Positions 25,689 to 36,370 of a DNA stretch of 36,370 nucleotides are shown piece by piece. The first letter of the stretch is position 1. Every line of letters starts with the position of its first letter. Both the position numbers and the translations under genes were made by a program. The notes under the pieces are model-generated. The model was not told the origin of the DNA. It was given only the letters and a program-made list of their open reading frames with translations, and searched no databases. The stretch is from Pigoraptor chileana (Eukaryota; Opisthokonta; Filasterea): contig CALSCR010000650.1 of NCBI GenBank assembly GCA_943704495.1, positions 1-36,370 of the forward strand, read 5' to 3'.

Positions 25689-28600
25689 CATACACCTACA
25701 GGTATGTGTGCCCACAGAAAAGTCCCTATATTACCACATATGCCTAACGTGCACTCACGAAACACACACCTTCGCAGGCAATGCCCAGACTGTGCGCAAC
25801 GCAAACAGCAGCCGCTTTGGAAAATACATTCAAATATACTTTGGAGACAACGGCACGATCACTGGCGCAACCATTCGCACATACCTTCTCGAAAGCACAC
25901 GCACTATTACACACGCCGCAAAGGAGAGGAGCTATCACATATTTTACCAGGTGCGCACTACCATTTTTAAACGTTTATTGTATCATCTTATTTGTTTGTA
26001 ACAGCAGGCTGTGATGAAGCATCCCGCGCAACATATTGATGGCACTGGAAAAGCTGTGCTTTCGCACCGATTTTGCTAACATTCTTCCACTGCTTAATAC
26101 CAAACAACCACATCATCCACAACGACACCTCCCAGCTTCTGTGTGGAACAGGCGCAGAGGTGCTGTCTGGTCTCGGCCTGACCGAATCGCACGATCCCTT
26201 GTCCGTGCGTGCGTTCAAGTACCTTGGGGGTGCAGCGGAGCAACAGCTTCGACGGGCGGACGGTGTCGCTGACGACTTTTCGTCGACAGTAAGCGCAATG
26301 GGAGATATTGGCATGTCATCTGGGCGAATCCAGTCGATTACAAACTTGCTTGCAGCAATTCTCCACCTCGGGAATGGTGCGTTTCGGTTATTGGAGTGTG
26401 CTTGTCTGGTGTGAATGTTGTGTGCTTGTTTGACTTGAGTGGTATGTGCATTGCATGTTGCGCACCTGTAAGCATGAAGAAGAGAGCTGGTGCGTCACAT
26501 CTGGCGAACATTCGTACTCTGCGTCTCGGTATGAACAAATTCCCCCGCCGTTGTCCGCCACGCATATGCATAACCCCACATCACTGACTAATATCTGTCC
26601 TCATAACACTCATCACTGACTAATATCTGTTCTCATAACACACATCACTGTCTAATATCTGTCCTCATAACACATCCTGGTCATCGACACAGTCGATCGT
26701 ACATGCGATGCCTCCGACGAAACTTCAAGCCTCTGCCACTGCGCACGCCTGCTCGGCGTCGACGCACGTGGCCTTCTCCAGACGCTCACACACAGGCGTA
26801 TCACAGCGAGGAATGAAACGTTTTTCAAGCCGACGACAGACTCAGAGTTTGTTTCATCACGTGATTCACTTGCCAAACAGCTCTACTGCGCCGTCTTTGC
26901 CCACGTGGTCGATTTTGTCAACGAGCGAATCTGCCCTCGGGGTGGCGTGCCGTTTGACGACGGCCTCGGTTCGTTTGTCGGATTACTCGACATGTACGGC
27001 TTTGAGTCCTTTGAAATCAACAGCCTCGAGCAGCTGTGCATAAATTACGCAAACGAACGTCTGCAGCAGCAGTTTGTTGCCCGTGTCCTTCAGCTGGAGC
27101 AAGAGGTATGTGTATGTCTGCATTTTATTTTTGTGATTGTTGCCTTTCATGCGAATCTGTGGTCTTGCGAGCTCACAAGTCCCCATCCGTACGCCTGTCC
27201 ATTCAGACTTTGTGTGTTGCGTTCGGCTTTTGTTGTTGTTTTTGTTGTTTGGCTTTAACAGTGTTATTATTACTTTTGCGTGTGCAGATATACGCATCAG
27301 AGGGCCTGTCCTTCTCATCCGTGTCTTTTGACAGCAACCGTCCTTGTCTGGACGTCATTGAGGGTGACGCTGGTCTTCTCGCGATCCTTGATGAGGTGCG
27401 TGTTATGTGCCCTACTCCCCTTCCCTGTATGACCTTCGGGTCGAATGCTTGACAATGACAAACATGGGTCCGATGTGCACATCCACTTGATTTACAAGTG
27501 TGGGAGACACGCCCCGTCCTCATTATGTGTGTATGCGTTGGTATGAACGCGCCGTGTGTCTGCATATCTACATGTGCAGGAGTGCCGTCTTGCTCGCAGC
27601 ACGGATACCAAGGCGCTTCTCGATCGGTTCACATCCAGCCTCAAGGGAAAGAAACAATTTTCGACACAGCGCGGAAGCACCAAAGACTTTGTGCTCAGCC
27701 ACTATGCAGGTCAGAGGTTGCGTATTGCGTAAAGTTTTTGTCTGCAATAATTCCTGATAATCGTTTTTGTTGCAAGCATACGTTCGCACACATTTGCAGC
27801 TCACTTTTGAGAGAAACACAGTCTCCATCGCACACATTATTTCTGACATCCAATTGACTGTCTCCAATGTATGTCTCCTTCCTTGTTCGCGCCTATCGCA
27901 GGGCCTGTCAAGTACAATGCAACGCTGTTCATCTCCAAGAACACCGACGACCTGATTCAAGACCAGAAGGCTCTTCTTGCACGCAGCAGCGACGACTTTG
28001 TTCTCAGCATGTTTGGACGTCCTGCTGCGGACATCGAGGTGTGTGTTACTCCGACAAAAGCGCAACAGCAGTTTGATGTCCAGACGCTGGAGAACACCCC
28101 CCGCCGTGCAGGAATTCTCCGCAATCTTTTCGAATCACAAGCAAGCGCCAATGAGAGGGACGCATCTCCCGTCCGCGGACAGTTTTCCCGGGGAAGGAGT
28201 GACTCTGTTACCCGAACGAGTGCGCAACGAACTGTCGTTGGGAAGTTTAAGGTAAGACATGTCACCATATTGCCATTTAAGGACCTTTAAGACTGAATGC
28301 TTATTGTTACGTTGCAAACGCTGTTCTCGTCTGTGTTATAAAAAGCAGTGAAACTCCAAAATACTGAACGCCCACATACCCGTCCCGCATCAATCGCAGC
28401 TTTCCCTCTCTCGTTTGGCGGAGATACTCGAGTCGACAACACCTCACTACGTGCGATGCATCAAGCCCAACATGTCTGCAACGGCATCATTGTGGGACCC
28501 GTGGCTCGTTCGGCAGCAAATACGTGCGTGCGGCGTCACCGAAACAGTCAAGCTGTTTGCGCAAGGATATCCGCACCGGTTTACGCGCGAGGATTTTGTG

Positions 28601-30434
28601 GCGAGGTAGATGAACGGCTCGTCTCTCGCCTGCCGATTGGATCTCGTTCTGTGTGTGTGTGTGTGCATGCGCAACGTTTATGCCTGTGTTTGACTATCGC
28701 AGTCGCGCATGCCAATCTATCTTGGACAGCGATGTGGTGTGTGTGCGTATTGATACATTTACAGCTGCTTACAATGTTCGCTCAACAAATCGACAACACT
28801 TTCCCACATGCACGCGAGCAGGTACGGTATTTTGGGCACCCCGGCAAAGACATCACAAGCAGAGGTCATTGCGAGCATTGCACAAGCGCTGTCCTCCGAT
28901 GGACTGTTGCGGATTGCGATGGGACGCACGCGCGTGTTTGTGGGCGAGAGAGAGGTTTGTTGATCAATAATGGGAGCTCGTTTCAAGGCATGTTTATGCC
29001 GGCGTTGCTGTTGCGCGTGTGAGCAATGGCATGCGCTTTCCGCTTACTGTCGGGTTGTTTTATATTAATATTCCGGTGTGCCCTTGTGCTTTGCAGTGCA
29101 ATCGCCTCGACCATATGCGCGCCGAGAGACTGTGCGGAGCAGCAACGAGCATACAGAGTGCATGGCGTGGTCACGCACAGAGGAGGTTACTGAAGAAAAT
29201 GGCTGCGGCAGCCATTGTGATTCAGCGAGGTGAGTCGATTGATTTGTTGGCTGCACACTGAGATGTGAACTGGGCACTTCCTCAGCCGCAACAACAACAC
29301 TGTGTGGATCTCAAAGTGGATTAATATTTCCGCTACTGAGGTGTCTAATTCTACCACACACAAGTCATACCTACACACACACCGACATTAAGAAATTCGC
29401 ACCTCTGATCACCGTATGCATGCACCCTTGTTCCCGTATAGCTTTCCGAGTGTACCGCTTGCGAATGACCGCGGCAAAGCGTGTATGTGCCGCAACAGTG
29501 CTGCAGTCCCAGTGGCGCATGTTGTGTGCAAGAAGGGCGTTCTTGTACATTGTCTCGCTTCGTCGCACTCTCAGTAGCGTTCTGCCGGTGCCCTATGGTG
29601 AGTGCCGGCACAGCCCATCTGACTCTAGCAATCACCAGTTGGCGAACGCACTCGAATTTGCAGCAATCGCCTTTTGTCTCACCCACTTTGGTCTCATATT
29701 TGGAGATATTCTTGTGGAGTCCACGTGCGTATATCGCCCAAGACCTATCCTTTCCCCTCCGGCATTTAATTGTAACTCATTAATCGTGCCATATGACCTT
29801 GTCCCCACATTTGCAGCCGACTCCTCGAGTGTGATCGAGTGCAACACTGACACGGATCATCCAGTCAATACATCTAACGCTGCAGTCCTCGAGTGCGCTG
29901 CTGATATAGGCGACTCGCATAGCTCGCAGCCTGAGATCATTAGGGATCTAAGCATCGCCGTCACGCACACTCAGTCACGTGATGCGACTCCAGGCCTTGC
30001 TCGCGTTGTCAACATGAAGCGAGGGGAGCTTCTCTCTTTCCGGCGCCCGCACAGGGTAGTGCGACTGCACGTGCGCCCGTCACCACTTGTCAACGCCGAG
30101 TGCTTCCCGGGAATGCTAATTCCACAGGTGAGTTGGGACTGTCCGCGTTGCCGGCACTGACTGGATGCATATTACATGCAGTCACATGTGTGTCCAGCAG
30201 ACTAGTAGCTCAAGCAGTACGAGAGTGTGCGCACTTCAATTTATTGTCGGTCAGTCCACAGCTCATTCAATTGAGTGGCACACTGAGTGATCACATTCGG
30301 TTCTCATGGTTGCATCTTTTATTGTACGGACCTGTGCACAGGACGGTCTTGCGCAAGTTCTCTCACGTGACATGGGCGACTGGCTCAAGAAGAACAGTCA
30401 GTCTTCGGGGTTTGCAGAGCAGTGCACACTCTGA
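24195..30434 (+). CDS. Unconventional myosin heavy chain, short-tailed
   Basis: Actin-based ATPase motor. Seventeen GT-AG exons join in phase to 1025 aa: 24195-24302, 24467-24569, 24674-24727, 24907-25154, 25394-25511, 25778-25950, 26136-26376, 26693-27105, 27288-27395, 27580-27709, 27902-28251, 28400-28605, 28822-28954, 29097-29229, 29442-29597, 29817-30127 and 30342-30434. Motifs in order: P-loop GESGSGKT (165-172), switch [12 protein letters not shown] (from 218), [22 protein letters not shown]-type segment, a Glu at the TEDS position (about 390), switch [11 protein letters not shown] (from 448), actin-binding [10 protein letters not shown], and converter [13 protein letters not shown]. 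Three or so IQ motifs follow ([37 protein letters not shown]; about 814-870), for calmodulin-like light chains. The remaining 135 or so residues have no coiled coil or known cargo domain. Class not assignable by eye. The last exon is the least certain. Confidence 0.93.
25655..25690. repeat. (TA)n-rich tract
   Basis: Alternating TA/CA tract in myosin intron 5. Confidence 0.85.
26579..26674 (+). repeat. 32-bp minisatellite, three copies
   Basis: Three head-to-tail 32-bp units, each CATCACTGNCTAATATCTG then TYCTCATAACACW, fill the 3' part of myosin intron 7 up to 18 bp before the exon 8 acceptor. Units differ at only two or three positions. Each carries CTGACTAAT or CTGTCTAAT, a possible branch site. 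Confidence 0.95.
29711..29749 (+). repeat. Interspersed short repeat, degenerate copy in myosin intron 15
   Basis: CTTGTGGAGTCCACGTGC followed by GCCCAAGACC matches the left half of the repeat only. Confidence 0.4.
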
Positions 30435-30741
30435 TTTTAGATGAACCCTTACGATGTACCCAAACGTGGCTCGGATCATTCCAGTCCTGTCTGGCTGAAC
30501 AACTATTTACGCAACACACCGCGTCCTTACACTCTGCACAGTTTGGTACTTCAATACGGCCGCACCCTGTCGATAAAAAGGGGCATACTCCATCTGATCA
30601 CACAGCGCACTGATACTATTATGCAGTCTCACTTCACAGTCGGCAGTCAGCCGAGTGCCCCGCAAGGGGCTGACGGCAACATCAAATTTCAGTCTCCCGC
30701 CTATCCCGGCCGCCGCGGAAGCACAACACACTTACGGCGCA

Positions 30742-30993
30742 TTATGTAGACAGTTGACAAATATAGTGCCGCTTACGTTGCGACAGCCGCAACACCTGGT
30801 ACTTACATTCCGGCTCAGAAATGTTGGTGCCTACTGTTTGCCGGAACTTGAAAAAGCGAGGCGGGCCACCGGTCATGAAGGACATGTGATCCATAATCCG
30901 GCCATGACTTTGGAACTCTGTCGTCAACCGAGTTACCTCAATTAGAACCCACGCTTTGTCGTGAACTGGCGGCTCCTTTTTCGGCTGATTCAC
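30742..30993 (-). CDS. Doubtful small ORF, hypothetical
   Basis: 83 codons from an ATG, beginning MNQPKKEPPVHDKAWVLIEV. Mixed charged and hydrophobic composition, but no recognised motif. Several GTAAGT-like donors lie within it, so it could be part of a spliced gene or simply chance. Confidence 0.15.
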   Translation of the reverse strand: MNQPKKEPPVHDKAWVLIEVTRLTTEFQSHGRIMDHMSFMTGGPPRFFKFRQTVGTNISEPECKYQVLRLSQRKRHYICQLST

Positions 30994-31784
30994 ACGTGAC
31001 CAAAGTTGTAACTTGGAAACCGGAATTTCTCATTCTCTGTGACCGTTCTCCTTGACGGGGCCGTCGGACTGTGAGATTTCGTGCCGGCAGTTTAAAGAAA
31101 TTCCATACATACCTCCATCAAACGAATGGCCATCTCACAGCAACATCGTGATGATCGGAGAGCGCGCGCTCGCACAGCCGCCCGACTGAGAATAATAAAA
31201 TTCTATTTTTTAATTATTTTAATGCCGCAATTTTGACTTTGCCAACGCATGTTCAGCAACGGAATTTGCAATCATTACCAAAATCCCATACACAACGGAT
31301 ACTAAATATACGCGGCGTTCTTCCATTCAAAACGGGGGATTAAAATGAATGGCATCGCACGCGCAGCCACCTTTTTAAGGTGTAAACAATTAGCCGATTC
31401 GCGCGAGAGGTACTTTTCCATTCGCCAACGGTGGGTGACCGGGCACACTCATTGCTACTAATGCGCCGATTATTTTGCACTGCGCGGCGCGTGCAGACAT
31501 CTTCACCCTGGCACTGAAAAAACGTGTGATGAATCGGAAACCAGGACGTGGAAAGACGCCGAAGCTCGGGCTGGCGCTGAGTAATGGCGATCCAATAACT
31601 CTGAAAACCAAAACTTGCTTCACTCACCAAGTCACTTACGATTGCTTACGACACAACTACTGTGGAACGTTCTCCACGCGATTGCAGTCCCACTCACCAC
31701 TACCCCGCCCGTGGGTGATCTGAGTGGCCGATGTGCTCGATCCCCATTGCTCCTCATCGCACTAGATCTCTGCGTGAGGCAGTC

Positions 31785-32179
31785 TTAATGAATTTCGGCG
31801 CATGCGCTCGGCCGCCAGTTGTACCGCGGGACTAACTGAGCGGGGCGTGTGAAGGGACAGCACTGAATCAATGCCCGGCACAGGTCTTCGTGTCCACGCC
31901 CAACATGCCAATTTTCGTCGATGTCATTCCCCCAACGGCCCATCGTTGACATACCTCCATCGAACAGTGAACTAGAAAGCAAGTCAGCGGTGACTCACCA
32001 CTCTTCCACACGCGCGTCCTCTTGCATTCGGAATTATTACGGTTGCAACTGAAGTGCACGCAGCAGTCAACAACCCTCGGCAGGTACGGCAGGTGCGATG
32101 TTAAACTGAAGTGTTCAATGATACTCGCAGTGGGGCGTTCTAGGTGCATCTTGAGCGATCTTGATAGAACGAATGTCAT
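31785..32179 (-). CDS. Doubtful small gene, hypothetical
   Basis: Two overlapping minus frames. One starts MTFVLSRSLKMHLERPTASI at 32179. The other ends with WGNDIDENWHVGRGHEDLC and RYNWRPSACAEIH. Donor- and acceptor-like signals lie between them only 27 bp apart and in incompatible phase, so no clean spliced model can be made. No family recognised. Confidence 0.15.
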
Positions 32180-32820
32180 GTAAATAACGCACGTGTGTTA
32201 TTCTGTGCCCCCGCTCGTGACCTCGCGGCATTTGCAAAGAACCGTGCGGCTCAGTACTGATTTGGACTGGACACTGAATCCTCCCCGGATTACAGCCCCG
32301 TGCTGCAACTGCAGTGCCTGCGGCGTGCCACGGCAGTAAGCCAATACTCGGCCGTACCCATCAGTTGTGGCGGACACCGGCGCGAGCTGTGCATTGGACC
32401 CGCGTCAGTTGCGCACGTCTCAGTCCACGCGACCAGCCTTCCTCGTTTACTTTATGTCCGAAGCGGACACACGCTGATCGTGATCGACAGAGGGAACTGG
32501 TATTATTCAATCCTGTGATCCTTTCTTTTGCATTCGATACGTTAGTTGTTGCAACGAGTTGCGTTTTTTTACAAAGCTCGCCGCATCGGATCTGAAAGTG
32601 TCGTTATTGGCCGATTTCGTGTATCGTTTGAACGGGGCGACGGCGACTCTGATTCGCAACACTCAAGGACGAAAGCGAATTGCGACACGAACCCGGTGCG
32701 AATTTATCAGTCGGGACCACGATCCCACCAAAAGCCCCTCTTCAGCGCAATTATTTTCTGCTAAATTCAGCCTCAGTTTCGATCATTCGCAAAGAAGGCC
32801 ACCGCTGGATCGCAAGCAAG

Positions 32821-33772
32821 ATGTCGCTCTTGAAAGGGATGCTTCGCACTCCGTTTGATTCGTCATCAGCGGCGACTCTAAGTGGTCGCCTTTTCATAAT
32901 TGTACTCGCGACATTCGCCGCCCTAAGCATCCACAAGCACTTTGAGGAATCGAGTCTCACAGTTTCTTTCTCGCCGCCTCAACTCGACGGCAAGGTCGAT
33001 CTTACGTACGTGGTTGCGCACATTACTGCCTCCGTGGTTATTATGGGGGGCGTCGTCGTCGCATTTGCCTTTCAGGTGGAACTGAGCGTGTACGGGACGC
33101 GATCGGAGGTCGGTGGAGCGCCCAAGGACAAAGCTGACATCACTGCCGTGGATCAGAGCGCATCCTCGCCACGCGAAAATACGCACACGAAATCATCGAA
33201 TTCAAGGCCGTCGCCATTGGGTGATTCGCACTCGGTTGGTCCGTCATCGCAGGACCACCGACACCCTGAGGCCCGACAGAGAATGGCTTCAAGGATGGTC
33301 GGGTGAGTGTGGCACCCCATGTGTGCGCACGTTTGTGCCAATGTTTGGGTGGGGAATTTGTTGCGGATCGATTAATGTTGGCTGGGTAGAGAAGATCACT
33401 AGTGTGTTGTGCCGTGGTGAATTTCGGGTGAATCAGTGTCGCTTATTGTATTGTATAGCCGCATTCGTGAGATTAATGGTCCCAATCGACAGCGTCTTAA
33501 GTCTGCTGTTGCGCCCACTGCTTGCGTGTCGGCATGGGCGAGTATATGGCAGCGTTCGAGTGATTGGTCAGTCTTAGTTATCTTAGCTGTGTACTCACAC
33601 ACTCCATCTTTTCGATGCGCGCCCGTTCGTTTGATTGCAGCTACGTTAACCACGAGCTGAGGTGTGTGGACAAAATTCCTTTTTAAAGGAGTCTTTTAAT
33701 GCGTCACGGTCAAATTTTACCGCATTCGGCTTTTCCGTCTCCCCCGCTCCTCCTTCCTACAGATGCTGCATC

Positions 33773-33823
<51 letters not shown>

Positions 33824-35885
33824 CCGTTGGAGTCGATGGGCTTATGCCTAAGGCGTTTTGAGTACTGAAGGTCTCTCTCTCCCCCTCCCCCTCCGTCCCC
33901 AATTGATAGACATGCATTCCTATCCTCACCAATTTGAAATCGGTGTTTATTCGTTGTGGTCTTTACAGAAATCCGCTCAATGGAGTCATGGGCCTCGTTG
34001 AGCTTGCGATTGGATCTCTCGCTACATGTATCGCCATGGCGCAGACTGACCACGCCGACTCTGAACGCGAGACATCAAGCGACATCCCTGCCACTCCCTC
34101 TGCGCGTCCGTCGACGACTCCGATGGACAGTGCATTCAGCGGAAGCAAAATCCACTCGAGCACATCCCCGGCCACGTGGCCGGCATCGCATATTGCCGAC
34201 AGCGCCGTTCCGTCGACCGTAGCAGCGGATGCGGACAATTCTTCTGGAGGAATATTGTACGGACAGCGGGCAAGCGCCTCTCTACCCGAGCGGCTGTCGC
34301 TCATCAGGGCCGACTTGGTTGCCATTGATCGTCTCTGCCAATTGCTTAAGCTAGTTGTTGACGATGTACGAGAAATCCGACGCTTTGAAGACGGCGCGCT
34401 TGTTATTACTCCGGCGCCCGTATGTCTGCGTTCGGTGCTTGGCGAGGTCGTTGCCGTCATGCAGCCCAAGCTTTCCGAAAAGCCTTTTGTCAATGTGAGC
34501 GTCGAATTTTCCGACAAATCGCTCGAGGAAAATCCGGTGATATGCGATCCGCTGAGGCTCAAGCAGGTCCTCTTAAACCTTCTCTCCAATGCAATTCGGC
34601 ACAGCGACAGAGGAACAATCAACGTGACCGTCTCGATGGTAGACGAATCGTCTCGAGACGCCTCCTCGACGCCCTCTCCAACATTCACGTCGTCCGACTC
34701 GTCCGCCGCCTCGCAGCAGCAGTCAGACCTCCAAGCTCTCGTTGCACCGAGCTCTGGTGCCGGTAAGCGCATTCGGTTTGCAGTGACGGACAACGGTTAC
34801 GGCATTAGTCCAGACAAGCAGCGCCTCTTGTTTGAGCCGTTTCATCCCGACTACGAGAAGGTCATTCTGAACCCCGGTGGCAAGAATTCCAACAAGTACG
34901 CGGGCACGGGACTCGGACTGTACCTGTGCGGCCTCCTCGCAAAGCTCATGGGTGGTAGCATCAATTTTGTCAGTACCGAGGGCCGGGGGAGCTCCTTTTG
35001 GATTGACATTCCCGCCTCTTTTGACGAATCGACCGGCCGCAGCCTCAATTCGCCAGGCTATGCACCCGATCTGTCTTCACTAAACAGCCTTGGAATGTCC
35101 CCGGCGTCGGCTGTGAAGATCGCCCGCCAGTCGCACGCGCACAGGACAGAGCGCGAGACCGACACATCGCAGCACCAATCGAGCGCTTTGGGGAGTGAAT
35201 CATCGTCGCTTGCCTCTGCCTCGTCCGCCAATGTGAAGACGGGGTGTGCGTCGCGTTCTTCAGAAGCGATGTTGGTCTCCGGGGGACCTTCGTCTTCCTC
35301 TGCAGCTTTGCCGTCGGTGGCGTTAAGGCCCACGCCGGAAGTGCTTGTTGGAACACACCATCTTGTTGTGGACGACGATAGAATTAACCGGACTGTGCTG
35401 CGTCGATACCTCGAAGGCGCGGGAATCGCATCGGTGGACGAGGCCGAAAATGGGCTTGAAGCGCTGCGGCTGGCCACGTCTAGGCAGTACGATTACGTCT
35501 GGATTGACATGAAAATGCCTATTATGGGTGGACTCGGTGAGTTTGGGGTGCTTAGCTTGCCTCAGAATAGTAGTAGCTGTCTCTCTTTGCAAGTTTATGA
35601 TAGAGTCATTTCGCAAAGCACTTTGTTTGACAAACAATTTACATGTGTTCTAATCCCTGGTATTTCTCAGAGGCGACTCGACGTATCCGCCTTCTCGATC
35701 AGCGGAGCGCATCTATTCCCATTATCGGCGTTACTGGCGATGTTACAGAAAGCGACGTCAAGATTTGCCGCGAGGCTGGAATGACGGCAGTGATGTCTAA
35801 GCCCATCAGTCGCGCGCGTGTGTTCAGTATGGCGGACTCGAGGGGTAATCACCCGACCGTGTCACTCGATGCAATAGCTCAATAA
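32821..35885 (+). CDS. Membrane hybrid histidine kinase (HisKA-HATPase-receiver)
   Basis: Two-component phosphorelay sensor. Four exons in phase give 761 aa: 32821-33302, 33641-33661, 33969-35536 and 35671-35885. Two hydrophobic segments (about residues 24-37 and 63-85) suggest membrane anchoring. The phospho-acceptor is His165 in YVNHELRNPLNG, encoded by the 21-nt exon 2. The ATPase domain has an N box (LKQVLLNLLSNAIRHS), G1 (DNGYGIS), F box (LFEPF) and G2 (GTGLGLYLCGLL). The receiver has the acidic triad D636-D638, phospho-acceptor Asp681 in VWIDMKMPIMGG, Thr712 and Lys734. Ser/Thr-rich stretches interrupt the HisKA helices (about 100 residues), the ATPase domain, and the ATPase-receiver linker. 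No sensory domain is visible, so upstream exons may be missing. All catalytic residues are present. Downstream phosphotransfer partners are not in the window. Confidence 0.9.
33641..33661 (+). other. 21-nt micro-exon carrying the kinase phospho-His
   Basis: Flanked by gattgcag and gtgtgtgg. It supplies the residues Y-V-N-H-E-L and joins phase 2 to phase 2. Without it the frame is kept but the H box is lost. Confidence 0.8.
33776..33820. repeat. (CT)n microsatellite
   Basis: Pure CT tract of about 22 units in kinase intron 2, about 150 bp upstream of the exon 3 acceptor. Confidence 0.95.
33824..33870 (+). repeat. Interspersed short repeat, degenerate copy in kinase intron 2
   Basis: GTTGGAGTCGATGGGCTT, then ATGCCTAAGGCG, then TTTTGAGTACTGAAGG. 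It matches the left and middle parts of the repeat. Confidence 0.45.
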
Positions 35886-36332
35886 TGGTCAGCGCGTTGC
35901 TTCGGACATTGTTGATCACGAGGAGCCACACACAATCTGTCACTTGTTTACATTGCAGTGATACTGGCAATGTCTTATTGACAAGAATGCGGCAGACGCC
36001 GGTTGCGTAAACCTGTGTTCCACCAGCACGATAATACATATGATTTATTTATTTACAAATGGAAAAGTTGCGCAGACTCAATATTGGCGACAGTGACTCA
36101 ACCAGTAGTTCGGCAGTCGAGATTGCGGAAACGGATCGGATCACGTCACACATGCGTTTCCTGCGTCAAATCTACTTCGGCATCGAATTGTTGCATTGAA
36201 GTGCGTGACTCGGTGAAGCCGAAAGGATAGGCACACCCACATACAACTGACACGCACACACATATACACACACATACACACTGGCATGCACACTGACACA
36301 CACACACACACACACACCGACACACACACACC

Positions 36333-36370
<38 letters not shown>
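35886..36370. other. 3' flank of the kinase gene and terminal CA repeats
   Basis: No gene seen. From about 36250 to the end the sequence is an imperfect, then pure CA repeat. Open minus-strand frames there are only Cys-Val repeats read from the CA tract. Confidence 0.7.

Larger units (their letters stand above)
30435..32820. other. Long spacer between the myosin and kinase genes
   Basis: About 2.4 kb with no gene I can support. Open frames with somewhat protein-like composition are 30441-30749 (+, 102 aa, from an ATG just after the myosin stop), 30742-30993 (-, 83 aa) and two overlapping minus frames within 31785-32179. The spacer also holds the kinase promoter, and upstream kinase exons cannot be excluded. 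Confidence 0.5.

Noticed and set aside
26005-26039. Protein-like [11 protein letters not shown] frame just after myosin exon 6
   Set aside because: It cannot be joined to exon 6 in phase from either nearby acceptor and soon meets TGA. Using the acceptor at 26135 gives [15 protein letters not shown] in phase, which matches the family.
26579-26674. CRISPR-like 32-bp repeats
   Set aside because: The units are directly head to tail without spacers, in an intron of a eukaryotic gene.
28702-28820. Acceptor at a tcgcag near 28702 as the start of myosin exon 13
   Set aside because: The acceptor at 28821 continues FVAR with [10 protein letters not shown] in phase, as expected for the converter region; the earlier one does not.
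30441-30749. Open frame after the myosin stop, as a myosin tail exon
   Set aside because: No donor in the preceding exon gives the needed phase, and the gap to the myosin stop is only six bases. Left as spacer.
33963-34793. Long minus-strand frame of 276 codons
   Set aside because: Antisense shadow of the kinase exon 3, caused by its Ser-rich, GC-biased codons.
36141-36369. Cys/Val-rich minus-strand proteins at the right edge
   Set aside because: They are translations of the CA/TG microsatellite. The same applies to the His/Thr-rich frames over 3593-3641.

Overview
This is nuclear DNA of a eukaryote, probably a unicellular, centriole-bearing protist whose lineage I cannot fix from sequence alone. 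The genes are split by many short GT-AG introns. There is a Pol III 5S rRNA gene, a myosin motor, a centriolar CCDC15-type protein, and a hybrid histidine kinase of a type absent from animals. Dinucleotide repeats, mostly CA/TG, are scattered through introns and spacers. A 10-base run of N and several one-base reading-frame breaks inside otherwise well-formed host genes suggest draft-quality assembly.

Layout. 1-319: last exon of an unrecognised + gene. 1293-3481 (-): MYND zinc-finger protein. 3938-4055 (-): 5S rRNA with a T-rich terminator. 4408-5804 (-): TIGAR-like histidine phosphatase, four exons. It is divergent, across 304 bp, from 6109-11096 (+): class III alcohol dehydrogenase / glutathione-dependent formaldehyde dehydrogenase, 16 exons and 378 aa. 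12557-19231 (+): large secreted-then-membrane mosaic protein with four lamin-tail domains, cysteine modules, a GCC2/GCC3-like module and a multi-pass C-terminus; it contains the N gap. Tail to tail with it, 19988-23646 (-): CCDC15 homologue, 12 exons and 467 aa. Divergent from that across 548 bp, 24195-30434 (+): unconventional myosin, 17 exons and 1025 aa. 30435-32820: long spacer with only doubtful small ORFs. 32821-35885 (+): hybrid histidine kinase, four exons and 761 aa. The window ends in CA-rich repeats.

The genes do not form an operon-like unit; they read as ordinary neighbouring eukaryotic genes with two divergent promoters and one convergent pair. The observations most worth checking are: a perfect PCNA-interaction (PIP-box) motif plus a basic NLS-like patch on the tail of the TIGAR-like enzyme; the phospho-acceptor histidine of the kinase carried on a 21-nt micro-exon; a large low-complexity insertion inside that kinase's dimerisation helix pair; the lamin-tail/cysteine-module/multi-TM surface protein with a GC-AG intron; and a short interspersed repeat recurring in introns and spacers across the window.

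Exon models were assembled by hand from splice signals, phase agreement and protein-family motifs. Family assignments rest on remembered family motifs, not on searches.
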